Assembly (NCBI RefSeq): GCF_900094545.1
Contig: NZ_FMAH01000027.1
Coordinates: 31,993-95,992, forward strand
Reading direction: 5' to 3'
DNA from: Martinezella miluonensis
Lineage (GTDB): Bacteria > Pseudomonadota > Alphaproteobacteria > Rhizobiales > Rhizobiaceae
DNA length: 64,000 bases
Shown: positions 53,042-61,027 of the stretch, in pieces
How positions within the stretch are numbered: position 1 is the first letter of the stretch
How the letters are laid out: each line of letters starts with the position of its first letter
The notes under the pieces: model-generated
Told to the model about the DNA's origin: nothing
Databases searched by the model: none
Seen by the model: the letters and a program-made list of their open reading frames with translations, nothing else
Program-made: the position numbers and the translations under genes

Positions 53042-53907
53042 CGCGATGCTCCTTCGGACTGGCGGTCATTGCAGTAGGACGTATCGGAGCAGACGAACTG
53101 CCTCGTGCCGACGTCATCGAGGAGCGCCTCGTCGAGATAGCTGTCAGTGGCGCCGCAGAGCGCGCAGGATTCTGACCACTTCTGAACCTCGAAAGGATGA
53201 TCTTCGAAGTCGAGGCTTTGTACATCAGTAAAGGGCGGGATCGCGTAGATGCGGCGTTCGCGACCCGCACCGAAAATCGTCAAGGCACGGCTGTGATTGA
53301 GCTTGGGGTTGTCGAATTTCGGTACCGGGGACGGCGATGAGAGGTACCGTGCGTGGACGCGGACCGGATAGTCGTGCGACATGACGATGTGACCGTAGCG
53401 AGCGATGTCCTCATAGAGCCGCACCTGCATGACCCCGTATCGTGCGAAGGCATGCAGCTTGCGGCTCTGCTCTTCGGAGGTGATTAGACGTCTCAGCGGC
53501 TCCGGCTGTGGCACCTGCATGACGAGGATCTGGTTGTCTTCGAGCTTGCGTTCGGGAATGCGGTGGCGGCTCTGGATGATCGTTGCCTCGCCCGTATGCT
53601 CCGTCGTCTGGGCACCGGCGACATGGGCAAAGAAGCGGCGGATCGAGACTGCATTGGTGGTGTCGTCCGCGCCCTGATCGATAACCTTGAGACGATCCGG
53701 CAGGCCGATGATGCTTGCCGTGACCTGGATGCCGCCCGTTCCCCAGCCCGGAGGCAAGGGAACTTCGCGATCGCCGAAGGGTACCTGATAGCCAGGGATC
53801 GAGACCGCCTTCAAAATGGCACGCCGGATGATGCGTTTGGTCTGCTCGTCGAGGAAACCGAAGCAGTAGCCGTCTTCATCCTGCCGAATATCTATATCGT
53901 CAATCAT
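53038..53907 (-). CDS. phnJ: C-P lyase catalytic subunit PhnJ (radical SAM)
   Basis: C-P bond-cleaving enzyme of 289 residues. The start is ATG 53907, overlapping the phnI stop; the longer frame to 54132 lies in phnI. The full C-x2-C-x21-C-x5-C pattern is present (Cys248, 251, 273, 279), and the glycyl radical site is Gly39 in IPGYQVPFGDREV. An extra cysteine (Cys15) lies in the N-terminal EDGYCFGFLDEQTK. Confidence 0.96.
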   Translation of the reverse strand: MIDDIDIRQDEDGYCFGFLDEQTKRIIRRAILKAVSIPGYQVPFGDREVPLPPGWGTGGIQVTASIIGLPDRLKVIDQGADDTTNAVSIRRFFAHVAGAQTTEHTGEATIIQSRHRIPERKLEDNQILVMQVPQPEPLRRLITSEEQSRKLHAFARYGVMQVRLYEDIARYGHIVMSHDYPVRVHARYLSSPSPVPKFDNPKLNHSRALTIFGAGRERRIYAIPPFTDVQSLDFEDHPFEVQKWSESCALCGATDSYLDEALLDDVGTRQFVCSDTSYCNDRQSEGASR

Positions 53908-55015
53908 GGTCTTGTTCTTTCGATGCGGCTTGCTCCGCGCGCTTGTCGTAATCGTCGCGAAGCTGCTTGAGTAGCTGCTGTTCCGCCTGGAAATCGACGT
54001 AATGCGGCAGCTTAAGGTGCTGCACGAGACCGGAGGCCTGGACGCTGTCCGAATGGGAAAGAACGAACTCTTCGTCCTGAGCCGGATAGCTCTTTTCCTC
54101 GCCGAACTCGCCGCCCCGCAAAGCGCGGTCAACTACCGCCACCGACAAGGCCTTTCGCTCGCTATGACCGAATAACAGGCCGTATCCTCGCGTATAATGC
54201 GGTGCGGTATCGAGCTTGCCCGTCGTCAGATGGACTGTGCGGCATTCGGTAACCTTGACGCTGCCGATACCGACCTCCAGCCCGAGTTCGGGGATCTCGA
54301 CGACGACCGACACGTCACCATGACGCATCTCGCCGACATAGGGATGGTTTCGGCCATAGCCGCGCATGGTCGAGTAGCACAGACCCATCAGAAAGCCTTC
54401 GTCTCCGCGCGCAAGGTTTTGCAAACGCTGGTCGCGGCTCGATGGAAAATTCATCGGCTCCCGCGTCAAATCAGCAACGGGCTTGTCGTCGACTGGCAGT
54501 TCTGCCTCGATGATGTCCGTCCTGCTAAAGAAGCCGCCATCATGACGCAGGGTAAGCGTCGCTTCGTCGGGCTCGACTTCGACGGGGAGCCCATCTGCGT
54601 CCTCGCCTTTCCGCATAAGGGAAAAGTCGAGCAGCCGGTGCGTATAGTCATAGGTCGGCCCGAGGTATTGGCCGCCTGGAACGTCCTTGTGGGTCGTGGA
54701 GATACGGCGACGCACCAACATGGCTGCAGTGTCGAGAGGCTTCGTAAATCCGAACCGGGGGATCGTGCTTCGGTAGGCGCGTAAAAGATAGATCGCTTCG
54801 ATCAGATCGCCTTCAGCTTGCTTGATCGCGAGTGCAGCAAGCGTCGGGTCATAGAGCGACCCCTCGTTCATGACGCGATCGACAGCAAGCGACAGTTGTT
54901 CGCGGACCTGCTCGACGGAGAGATTTGCAACAGTCGGGTCGCCCCGTCGACGCTTCGAGACGATGCGATGAGAAGCGTCGATCGCTTTTTCACCGCCCTT
55001 GATGGAGGTAACCAT
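53900..55015 (-). CDS. phnI: C-P lyase core subunit PhnI
   Basis: Core subunit of 371 residues. The N terminus SIKGGEKAIDASHRIVSKRR, NLARGDEGFLMGLCYSTMRG and the metal-site HLKLPH (His333, His338) are present. Its start overlaps the phnH stop by one base and its end overlaps phnJ by eight bases. Confidence 0.95.
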   Translation of the reverse strand: MVTSIKGGEKAIDASHRIVSKRRRGDPTVANLSVEQVREQLSLAVDRVMNEGSLYDPTLAALAIKQAEGDLIEAIYLLRAYRSTIPRFGFTKPLDTAAMLVRRRISTTHKDVPGGQYLGPTYDYTHRLLDFSLMRKGEDADGLPVEVEPDEATLTLRHDGGFFSRTDIIEAELPVDDKPVADLTREPMNFPSSRDQRLQNLARGDEGFLMGLCYSTMRGYGRNHPYVGEMRHGDVSVVVEIPELGLEVGIGSVKVTECRTVHLTTGKLDTAPHYTRGYGLLFGHSERKALSVAVVDRALRGGEFGEEKSYPAQDEEFVLSHSDSVQASGLVQHLKLPHYVDFQAEQQLLKQLRDDYDKRAEQAASKEQDHD

Positions 55016-55608
55016 TACGCGCTCGCTTTCGTGGTGCGTGGCAGTGCCATCACCGCCGTTCCGTCGGTGAGGTACAGGTCGATGCCGCAGGGATAGCGGT
55101 TGGAATTCTCGTTCCAGATTTGCCAGAACCCTTCCGGCAGACCCGCAGGGCTGATGGAAATGGCCGCCTCGATGCCAGGCCCTCGAAGGACGACCTCTGG
55201 GCCACCGGTCAGCGAAGGCACCTGAACGACGAGCGTCGCACTACGATCCGGATAGGCGCTGTCACCGGATGGGAAGGCCGCGAGATCGAGCAAAAGGCTC
55301 GGGGTGACGATGACGGCGAAACTCGCTGCCGACTTTTCTCCTACCAGCGGCGCGCCGGTATGGAAGCGCAGGTAGCGAACAACTTCCTCACTGAGCAATT
55401 CCGGATCGAGCCAGACGGACGTCGTTTCGTCGAACAGTGTCAACGCGATCGCGCACAGCGCAAGGCTGAACCGGGCAGGAGCCGACGTCGGGAGCGGCGG
55501 ATATTGGAGAGTCCCAGGGCGGGAGCTTGCCGACAGCAGGGCTCGGAAGGCCTGTTGGGTATCGTGGGTCGGATTGCCGAACTGGGCAGCTATGGCTTCA
55601 GTGCTCAC
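55015..55608 (-). CDS. phnH: C-P lyase core subunit PhnH
   Basis: Core subunit of 197 residues. It has the family N terminus NPTHDTQQAFRALLSASSRP, TLFDETTSVWLDPE near residue 60 and the end YPCGIDLYLTDGTAVMALPRT. Overlaps phnG by four bases. Confidence 0.94.
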   Translation of the reverse strand: MSTEAIAAQFGNPTHDTQQAFRALLSASSRPGTLQYPPLPTSAPARFSLALCAIALTLFDETTSVWLDPELLSEEVVRYLRFHTGAPLVGEKSAASFAVIVTPSLLLDLAAFPSGDSAYPDRSATLVVQVPSLTGGPEVVLRGPGIEAAISISPAGLPEGFWQIWNENSNRYPCGIDLYLTDGTAVMALPRTTKASA

Positions 55609-56102
55609 AGTTGAACTCCTTCGCGGGCCAGCATGGTGAAGTCGACTTTGCTGCTGAGCGTTTCGGCAGTGACAGCAGCCTTGCGCTTGGCCTTCGATCG
55701 CTCAAGTCTGGCAATGAAGGCGAAAATCGTATCCGAGCCTTCGCCTTGCTCCTTCAGAAGGAGGGCGTCGAAGAGAGCCGCAAGCGCTGCGTGGCGCTTG
55801 TTCCTGCCCATGACGTAGCCGACACCGATCTCGCCGGTGGCGAGCTGCAAGGTGCAACGGGTGACGGTGACGTCGCCGAGATTGAACTGCATTCCCGTTC
55901 CACCCGCGCGCGCGCGGATCATCGCGGAACCGAGTTCGGGGCGGCGAAGCCATATGAATGCTGGATGGGGTATCGCGGCCCACTGCGCCTCAAGTTCCTC
56001 TGGCAATGCTTCCGCGAGGAAGGTCAACCATGCCGCCCGATCATAGACCGGGGTGTTGCCATCCGCTGCTGACAGCTCGGTTTTGTTTGTCTGAATTGTC
56101 AC
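55605..56102 (-). CDS. phnG: C-P lyase core subunit PhnG
   Basis: Small core subunit of 165 residues. The signature RARAGGTGMQFNLGDVTVTR and GYVMGRNKRHAALAALFDAL are intact. It has a longer N-terminal leader than the other copies. Its start overlaps the phnM stop (ATGA), so phnM and phnG are translationally coupled. Confidence 0.94.
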   Translation of the reverse strand: MTIQTNKTELSAADGNTPVYDRAAWLTFLAEALPEELEAQWAAIPHPAFIWLRRPELGSAMIRARAGGTGMQFNLGDVTVTRCTLQLATGEIGVGYVMGRNKRHAALAALFDALLLKEQGEGSDTIFAFIARLERSKAKRKAAVTAETLSSKVDFTMLAREGVQL

Positions 56103-57217
56103 AGGGCCAGTCCCCCTTCCACCCAGACATTGCGGACGATCGGAGCGCCATCGACCTCGGTGACGCGCAGCAGGTCTGCGCGACGTCCGACGGCCAGCTC
56201 GCCGCGATCTTTGAGGCCGAAAAGCTCGGCTGGACGCTTGCTGCCCATGGCGACGGCAGCCGGCAGTTCGATACAGTTATCTTCACCGGCCAGCCGCCAG
56301 ATTGCGTAAAGGATGCTCGAGGGGATGTAATCGGAGCAGATGACGTCGACCAGCCCATCCTTCGCTAATTCGATGCCCGAAACATTGCCGATATGCGATC
56401 GGCCAGCAACGATGTTGGGGCCGCCGATGATCGTGGTCATATTTGCCGCACGGGCCGCGACCGCAGATTCCATCGTGATCGGAAATTCAGAAATCGTCAT
56501 GCCGAAGCCCTGGCCCTCGGCGATATGGGCCGCCGTGGTATCGTCATGGCTGGAAAATTCGATCCCGTGCTGCTTGCAGAGCGCGACGATCTTCGAACGG
56601 TTCTCAGACGCAAGATCCGGTCCGTTGGGAGCGGCAGCAATTTCCGACTCGATGACTTCCTCGGACACGCCCTTGCGCTTTTCGAGCTTGCGGTAGCGAT
56701 TTGGATCGCGCAGCGGGCCGTCGTCCATGATCGTCACGTAACGCAACGTCGGTTCATCGAGATAGGGTTTCAGGAGATCGACGATATCGACTTCGCGTGT
56801 ATCGCAGCGCAGGTGAAGGAAGTGATCGACCTTCAGCAGAGCGGCCTTGCGCGCATCTTTCAGGCCTTCGATCATCATCGGCAGAATCTTGCGACGGTCC
56901 GGGTTTCCGACCGCGCCGACGATCAGGGAATCGAAGACCGTCGTGATGCCGCCCGCTGCAAGCACGGCATCCTGGGTGCGAATCGCATTCACCTTGTTCC
57001 AGAAGACACCGGCGCGTGGCATGATCTGCTTCTCGAGATGGTCGGTATGGACATCGATCAGGCCGGGGAGGAGATAGTCGCCGCCGAAATCGATCGCATC
57101 TTCGACGATCTCGTCTGTTTCCATTATCTCGGCGATTTTGCCGTCCACCACCTTCAAGGTGCCCTTGACGATAGTCGTTCCCGTGACGATCCGGGCATTT
57201 GTGATAATTGATTCCAC
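56099..57217 (-). CDS. phnM: PhnM, ribose 1-phosphonate 5-triphosphate diphosphatase
   Basis: Amidohydrolase-type enzyme of 372 residues, first gene of the cluster 3 operon. Landmarks are LLPGLIDVHTDHLEKQIMP, HFLHLRCDT, SSHDDTTAAHI, SEFPITMESAVAA and ICSDYIPSSILYA. Pho-like repeats and an inverted repeat lie 110-170 bases upstream. It is divergent from the phnF-like regulator. Confidence 0.95.
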   Translation of the reverse strand: MESIITNARIVTGTTIVKGTLKVVDGKIAEIMETDEIVEDAIDFGGDYLLPGLIDVHTDHLEKQIMPRAGVFWNKVNAIRTQDAVLAAGGITTVFDSLIVGAVGNPDRRKILPMMIEGLKDARKAALLKVDHFLHLRCDTREVDIVDLLKPYLDEPTLRYVTIMDDGPLRDPNRYRKLEKRKGVSEEVIESEIAAAPNGPDLASENRSKIVALCKQHGIEFSSHDDTTAAHIAEGQGFGMTISEFPITMESAVAARAANMTTIIGGPNIVAGRSHIGNVSGIELAKDGLVDVICSDYIPSSILYAIWRLAGEDNCIELPAAVAMGSKRPAELFGLKDRGELAVGRRADLLRVTEVDGAPIVRNVWVEGGLAL

Positions 57218-57327
57218 GTTTCACACTGCAGCGGCGCCAAAAGGCACGCGCTCCTTCAAGTTTGGGTTTTGATGCGAGCTGTCTTGCGTCAGTGGTGGCA
57301 GGGCTAAGAGGCCCAGATGATGCTTGG

Positions 57328-57356
57328 GCGACAATTGCGCGACAATCCAGTGACGT
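57328..57356 (-). promoter_or_regulatory. 11-base direct repeats resembling a Pho box, upstream of phnM (cluster 3)
   Basis: On the - strand TTGTCGC occurs twice 11 bases apart (57339-57345 and 57328-57334), with a third degenerate unit CGTCAC further upstream. Period and TGTC core fit PhoB sites, but the heptamers match only about 4/7 each, so this is weaker than the sites at 34874 and 5819. Confidence 0.35.
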
Positions 57357-57359
57357 AAT

Positions 57360-57384
57360 AGGTATGTCTCCTCGATTCATACCT
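57360..57384. promoter_or_regulatory. Inverted repeat, candidate operator in the phnM-phnF intergenic region
   Basis: AGGTATG (57360-57366) and CATACCT (57378-57384) form a perfect inverted repeat with an 11-base spacer, in the 266-base divergent region between phnM and the phnF-like gene. This is a suitable site for the divergent GntR/HutC regulator. Confidence 0.5.
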
Positions 57385-57483
57385 TCTAACCTGTCCCGTT
57401 CAGCTTGCCGGCCGCTTGACATCGAACTATCTGTCGGCGCTGAGATGCCCGAAATATGTGAGATGATTGCTGCGAGGCGTTCA

Positions 57484-58236
57484 ATGAGCAGTTCACCGAC
57501 GGATCGGCCTACCCTTCACGACCGCCGTGGGGCGTCCACTCTCTGGCGTGCGGTGGCCGAGCGTATCGAACAGGACATAAGGAGCTTCCGCTACAAGCCG
57601 GGCGAACGCCTGCCAACGGAATTCGAGCTCGCGGAGATTTTCAACGTCCATCGCAACACAATCAGGCGGGCAATGAACGTCTTGCGCGAGCGCAATCTGC
57701 TCCGGATCGAGCAAGGCAGAGGAACATTCGTCAAGGAACGAATGGTGCGCCATACGCTTGGTCCCAAGACCAGGCTCACGGCTGCTCTTCGCGACATCGA
57801 CCGACTTGGCGAACGCCGGTTCATCGGAAGCAGTCGCATCCGCGTTACCGAGGACATCGCAAAAGCCTTGAGGGTGGCCAGAAATCGATTCGTGCGAAAG
57901 GTCGATACGTTGACGGTCGTCGATGGTTTCGTCGTGTCCATGTCGTCGAGCTTTTTCCCATTACCACGTTTCGAAGGGATAGAAGCCTTGATCGAGGAGA
58001 CGGGCAGCTTCAGCCAATCCTGGCAGCGGCTTGGCGTAGCCGATTACCAACGTCGCGAAGCGCATATTACGGCGGTCGCCCTTCCGCGCGAGGATGCGGA
58101 GATACTGTCCATGGCTCGTGGACAGCCTGCGATCTTCATCACCAATATCAATGTCGACATGGATGATATCCCGATCGTCGTTTCCTATACGCGCATTGCG
58201 CCACAGCATATGCAACTGGTCGTCCGGTTCGACTGA
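57484..58236 (+). CDS. phnF: GntR/HutC-family transcriptional regulator, PhnF-like
   Basis: Regulator of 250 residues. ATG 57484 is preferred (AGG seven bases upstream, close to the helix-turn-helix); the frame is open back to 57208. The winged helix domain contains LPTEFELAEIFNVHRNTIRR and the UTRA domain has SSFFPLPRFEGIEALIEETG. It is divergent from phnMGHIJKL and 139 bases before the binding-protein gene, so it probably controls both arms of cluster 3. Confidence 0.9.
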   Translation: MSSSPTDRPTLHDRRGASTLWRAVAERIEQDIRSFRYKPGERLPTEFELAEIFNVHRNTIRRAMNVLRERNLLRIEQGRGTFVKERMVRHTLGPKTRLTAALRDIDRLGERRFIGSSRIRVTEDIAKALRVARNRFVRKVDTLTVVDGFVVSMSSSFFPLPRFEGIEALIEETGSFSQSWQRLGVADYQRREAHITAVALPREDAEILSMARGQPAIFITNINVDMDDIPIVVSYTRIAPQHMQLVVRFD

Positions 58237-58243
58237 TCCTGTA

Positions 58244-58258
58244 CCTATTGCGCATAGG
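58244..58258. promoter_or_regulatory. Inverted repeat upstream of the binding-protein gene
   Basis: CCTAT, five-base spacer TGCGC, ATAGG: a perfect short inverted repeat 118 bases before the start at 58376. Candidate operator for the adjacent PhnF-like regulator; its half-site ACCTAT resembles the CATACCT arm at 57378. Confidence 0.35.
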
Positions 58259-58375
58259 CACCACATCGGTCAGCCAACTGTCACAGTTTCTACATCCGAT
58301 CTTTGCAGAGCCTCCGCATTTCGTGGCGCACGTTCTGCTGCTCAGGCGTGAGCAGTACGCGAAGTGGAGAAACGC

Positions 58376-59647
58376 ATGTTGAAACGGACCCTTTTCGTCG
58401 CCGCGGCGACGCTTGCCTCTTTTGTCTCGACAGCCAAGGCTGACACGGTTTTGACTGTGTCCTATGCACTGGCGAGTTCATATAAGGCCACCCAGGAAGA
58501 GATCGCGAAGATGTTCGAGGCATCTCACCCCGGCGTCAAGATCGTTTTCCGTGCGCCGATGGCCACCTATGACGATGTCGTCAGCGATCTTCTCCGTGCC
58601 AAGGTCACTGGTGGCGCACCGGACGTCGCCTATGTGGGCATGAACCATATTGGTCTCGCCGCCGACCGCGGCATCGCCATTCCGCTGGATCGATTGGTAA
58701 AGGACGCGAGCGAGCTTGACGGTCTTGGATACTATCCATTCATCCTGTCGCTCGGCCGTGTCAACGGGAAGCTATATGGCGTTCCCTTTGCTATTTCGCT
58801 GCCGGTCCTGCACGTCAATCTCGATCTGGTGGAAAAGGCGGGCGGTTCGCTTGAAAACTTTCCGGCCACCTGGGAGGGCGTCACGGATCTTGGCCGGAAG
58901 ATCGCCAAGCTCGATGGAAAGCCGATCGGCTTTACCTTTCAGTATGATGCGTGGGGCAGCTGGACGCTCAACAACCTGGTCGCCAGCGCCGGTGGCCGCA
59001 TGGATGGAGCAAACGGTTGCGGAACCGGCTTCGAAAGCGAGGAAGGCCGCTGGGCCTTCGACACGTTGCAGATGTTTCACGACAAGGGAATGCCGGCTCT
59101 CACCTGGCAGCAGGTGCCGCAGGCCTTCGCCGCCGGCACGGTCGGTATTGCGGCTGCATCCGGGTCTTCAATCGTAAAATACGAGCAGCAGTCCAAGGGT
59201 AAATTTCGATACGCCACGCTGCCGTTTCCGATGAAGGCTGCGAATGGAACGCTGGCGGCTGGCGGTTCCTTAGTCATCAACACGGCATCAGGCGCAGAGA
59301 AGCAAAAAATGGCCTGGGAATACATCAAGTTTGCAACCGGACCCGAGGCCCAGACCGTGATGGTGAAGAATAGCGGCTATCTTCCCGTCAGCGAAATTGC
59401 GGCCGAGACGCCGAATTACCTCGGGGACTATTTCAAAGTACATACGAACCAAGCCGTTCAGCTCAACCAGATGAAGACACTTTCACCGTGGTTCATCTGG
59501 CCTGGCGAAAGCGGCATCAAAATCTTCTCGGTCGTACAGAACCAGATCGACGCAATAATCGGAGGCAAGGCAAGGGCCGCCGACGTCGTCCCGGAGCTCG
59601 CCAAAGAAGTCGGCGTAATGCTTCCCACCTGCAAGGCGTCGAAGTGA
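58376..59647 (+). CDS. ABC importer substrate-binding protein, family 1 (UgpB-like)
   Basis: Periplasmic binding protein of 423 residues. ATG 58376 is preferred to GTG 58364 because GGAG lies six bases upstream and it starts the signal peptide MLKRTLFVAAATLASF (cut near AKA/D). It shares the family plan with the proteins at 4443, 8118 and 18771, including GYLPVSEIAAETPNYLGDYF and LSPWFIWPGESGIKI. It is the only one of the four with permease genes downstream (ugpC, ugpA, ugpE). A strong stem-loop follows its stop. Confidence 0.92.
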   Translation: MLKRTLFVAAATLASFVSTAKADTVLTVSYALASSYKATQEEIAKMFEASHPGVKIVFRAPMATYDDVVSDLLRAKVTGGAPDVAYVGMNHIGLAADRGIAIPLDRLVKDASELDGLGYYPFILSLGRVNGKLYGVPFAISLPVLHVNLDLVEKAGGSLENFPATWEGVTDLGRKIAKLDGKPIGFTFQYDAWGSWTLNNLVASAGGRMDGANGCGTGFESEEGRWAFDTLQMFHDKGMPALTWQQVPQAFAAGTVGIAAASGSSIVKYEQQSKGKFRYATLPFPMKAANGTLAAGGSLVINTASGAEKQKMAWEYIKFATGPEAQTVMVKNSGYLPVSEIAAETPNYLGDYFKVHTNQAVQLNQMKTLSPWFIWPGESGIKIFSVVQNQIDAIIGGKARAADVVPELAKEVGVMLPTCKASK

Positions 59648-59648
59648 G

Positions 59649-59686
59649 ATATTTCAGCCGGGTCACCCAAGGCCCGGCTGAAATAT
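59649..59686 (+). other. Long perfect stem-loop behind the binding-protein gene
   Basis: ATATTTCAGCCGGG (59649-59662) pairs perfectly with CCCGGCTGAAATAT (59673-59686) around a ten-base loop, directly after the stop codon. No T run follows, so it is likely an mRNA stabiliser or partial terminator that keeps the binding protein in excess of the permeases. The rest of 59648-59986 contains no supported gene; TGTCA occurs three times at 59790-59815, but not with Pho-box spacing. Confidence 0.65.
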
Positions 59687-59986
59687 GCGCCACGCCGTGC
59701 CGGCGCGCGCTTACTCTATCGCCGGAAAATCTCACTTGCTCCGCGACGCCATATGAATTGTCAATTCATCCGCAATCCGTCGCGTTTTTGTCATGCAAGT
59801 GATGTCAATCTGTCAAAGCGTGACGGCAATAGAGGAAGTGGGAGGGTATGCTTTCTCCGATCGACCGGGCAGCAGGGCAAGTTGCGGACACTGTCCGCAT
59901 CATGCGCGCCAAAACCTTCCACATGAGCGCGTTTTCAACAGTCAGGCAGTGCCTAGCCGTCGCACATTCTTTCGAAAGGGAACATC

Positions 59987-60877
59987 ATGCTGCTTGCCAG
60001 CTACAACATTCGCTACGGCGTCGGAAAAGATGATCGCTACGATCTCAATCGGGCGCTCTCTGACGTCCAGTCTGCCGATATCATTGCGTTTCAGGAGGTG
60101 GACGTCGGCTGGAAGCGGACGAATTTCGACGATCAGGTCGAATTTATCCGTGCTCGCTTTCCCGACTACACGATCGCATGGGGACCGAATATCGACACGA
60201 TGTCGTCGGGTGGACGTACAGGCCGTCGTCAGCACGGCAATGCGATCCTGTCACGATATCCGATCCTTTCGATCCGAAATTTCCTGCTTCCCAAATATGG
60301 CTCCCTCGACTTTCTCGATCAGCAGAAAGGCATACTGGAAGCGTTGATCGACACGCCCGCTGGTCTTATCCGGGTCTATTCGACACATTTTTGCAGCACG
60401 TCGCCTGCGCAATCGCAACTGCAGGCCGAGTGGCTGCTGCGCCATCATCAGGATGCCCAGGGAAGGGGTCCGGTTCTTGCAGGCTACCATGCGGACCCGG
60501 CCTGGACCTCGGAACTTGGCCTGCCGTCGATGCCTTCTGCCGCGGTCGTGATGGGTGACCTGAACTTCAAGGCTGCGGCGCGCGCTTACGAGGTTCTCGT
60601 CGGCGACTATTCCCCGCGATACGGAAATCTTGCGCGCCGTGATGGTTTTCTCGACGCCTGGGTCGAGTGCAACAAAAGCCATTCGCGCGAGACCTGGGAT
60701 CAGATTGGTGCCACCGTCCTCGTCGATCACGTCAAGAGAATTGACTACTGCCTTGTGACGCCCGACCTTCGTCCGTTGTTAAGTCGGTCATGGGTGGATC
60801 ACGGTGCATCGGGATCGGATCATCAGCCCGTGTTCGTCGAGCTCGAAGAGAACTTAGGCAAAGCCCGCGAAGAATAA
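59987..60877 (+). CDS. Endonuclease/exonuclease/phosphatase-family (EEP) phosphodiesterase
   Basis: Metal-dependent phosphodiesterase of 296 residues in the DNase I/sphingomyelinase fold. Active-site motifs are SYNIRYG (Asn7), FQEVD (Glu37), STHF, GDLN, and SDHQPV at the end. AAAGGG lies eight bases upstream. There is no signal peptide, so it is cytoplasmic. Placed between a binding protein and its Ugp-type permeases, it probably cleaves an imported phosphodiester or phosphonate ester rather than DNA. Confidence 0.9.
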   Translation: MLLASYNIRYGVGKDDRYDLNRALSDVQSADIIAFQEVDVGWKRTNFDDQVEFIRARFPDYTIAWGPNIDTMSSGGRTGRRQHGNAILSRYPILSIRNFLLPKYGSLDFLDQQKGILEALIDTPAGLIRVYSTHFCSTSPAQSQLQAEWLLRHHQDAQGRGPVLAGYHADPAWTSELGLPSMPSAAVVMGDLNFKAAARAYEVLVGDYSPRYGNLARRDGFLDAWVECNKSHSRETWDQIGATVLVDHVKRIDYCLVTPDLRPLLSRSWVDHGASGSDHQPVFVELEENLGKAREE

Positions 60878-61027
60878 AGAGCCCAGGAATGAATCCGGAA
60901 TTCATACCGTATTCGTTGCACGGACGTCATCAAACTGATGTGGGCCTGTCTTGCTTCGATTGTCTTAGTCTCCGCGATTGAGCGGGTGAGGCTAGAGCCG
61001 AGCTGAAACTGATTAGAGTTAGATTAA

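Noticed and set aside
56393..57211. 272-codon + strand open frame
   Set aside because: Antisense to phnM of cluster 3; no ribosome site or domain.
59789..59815. Three TGTCA words near the EEP gene, considered as a Pho box
   Set aside because: Spacings are 14 and 8 bases, not the 11-base period of PhoB sites.
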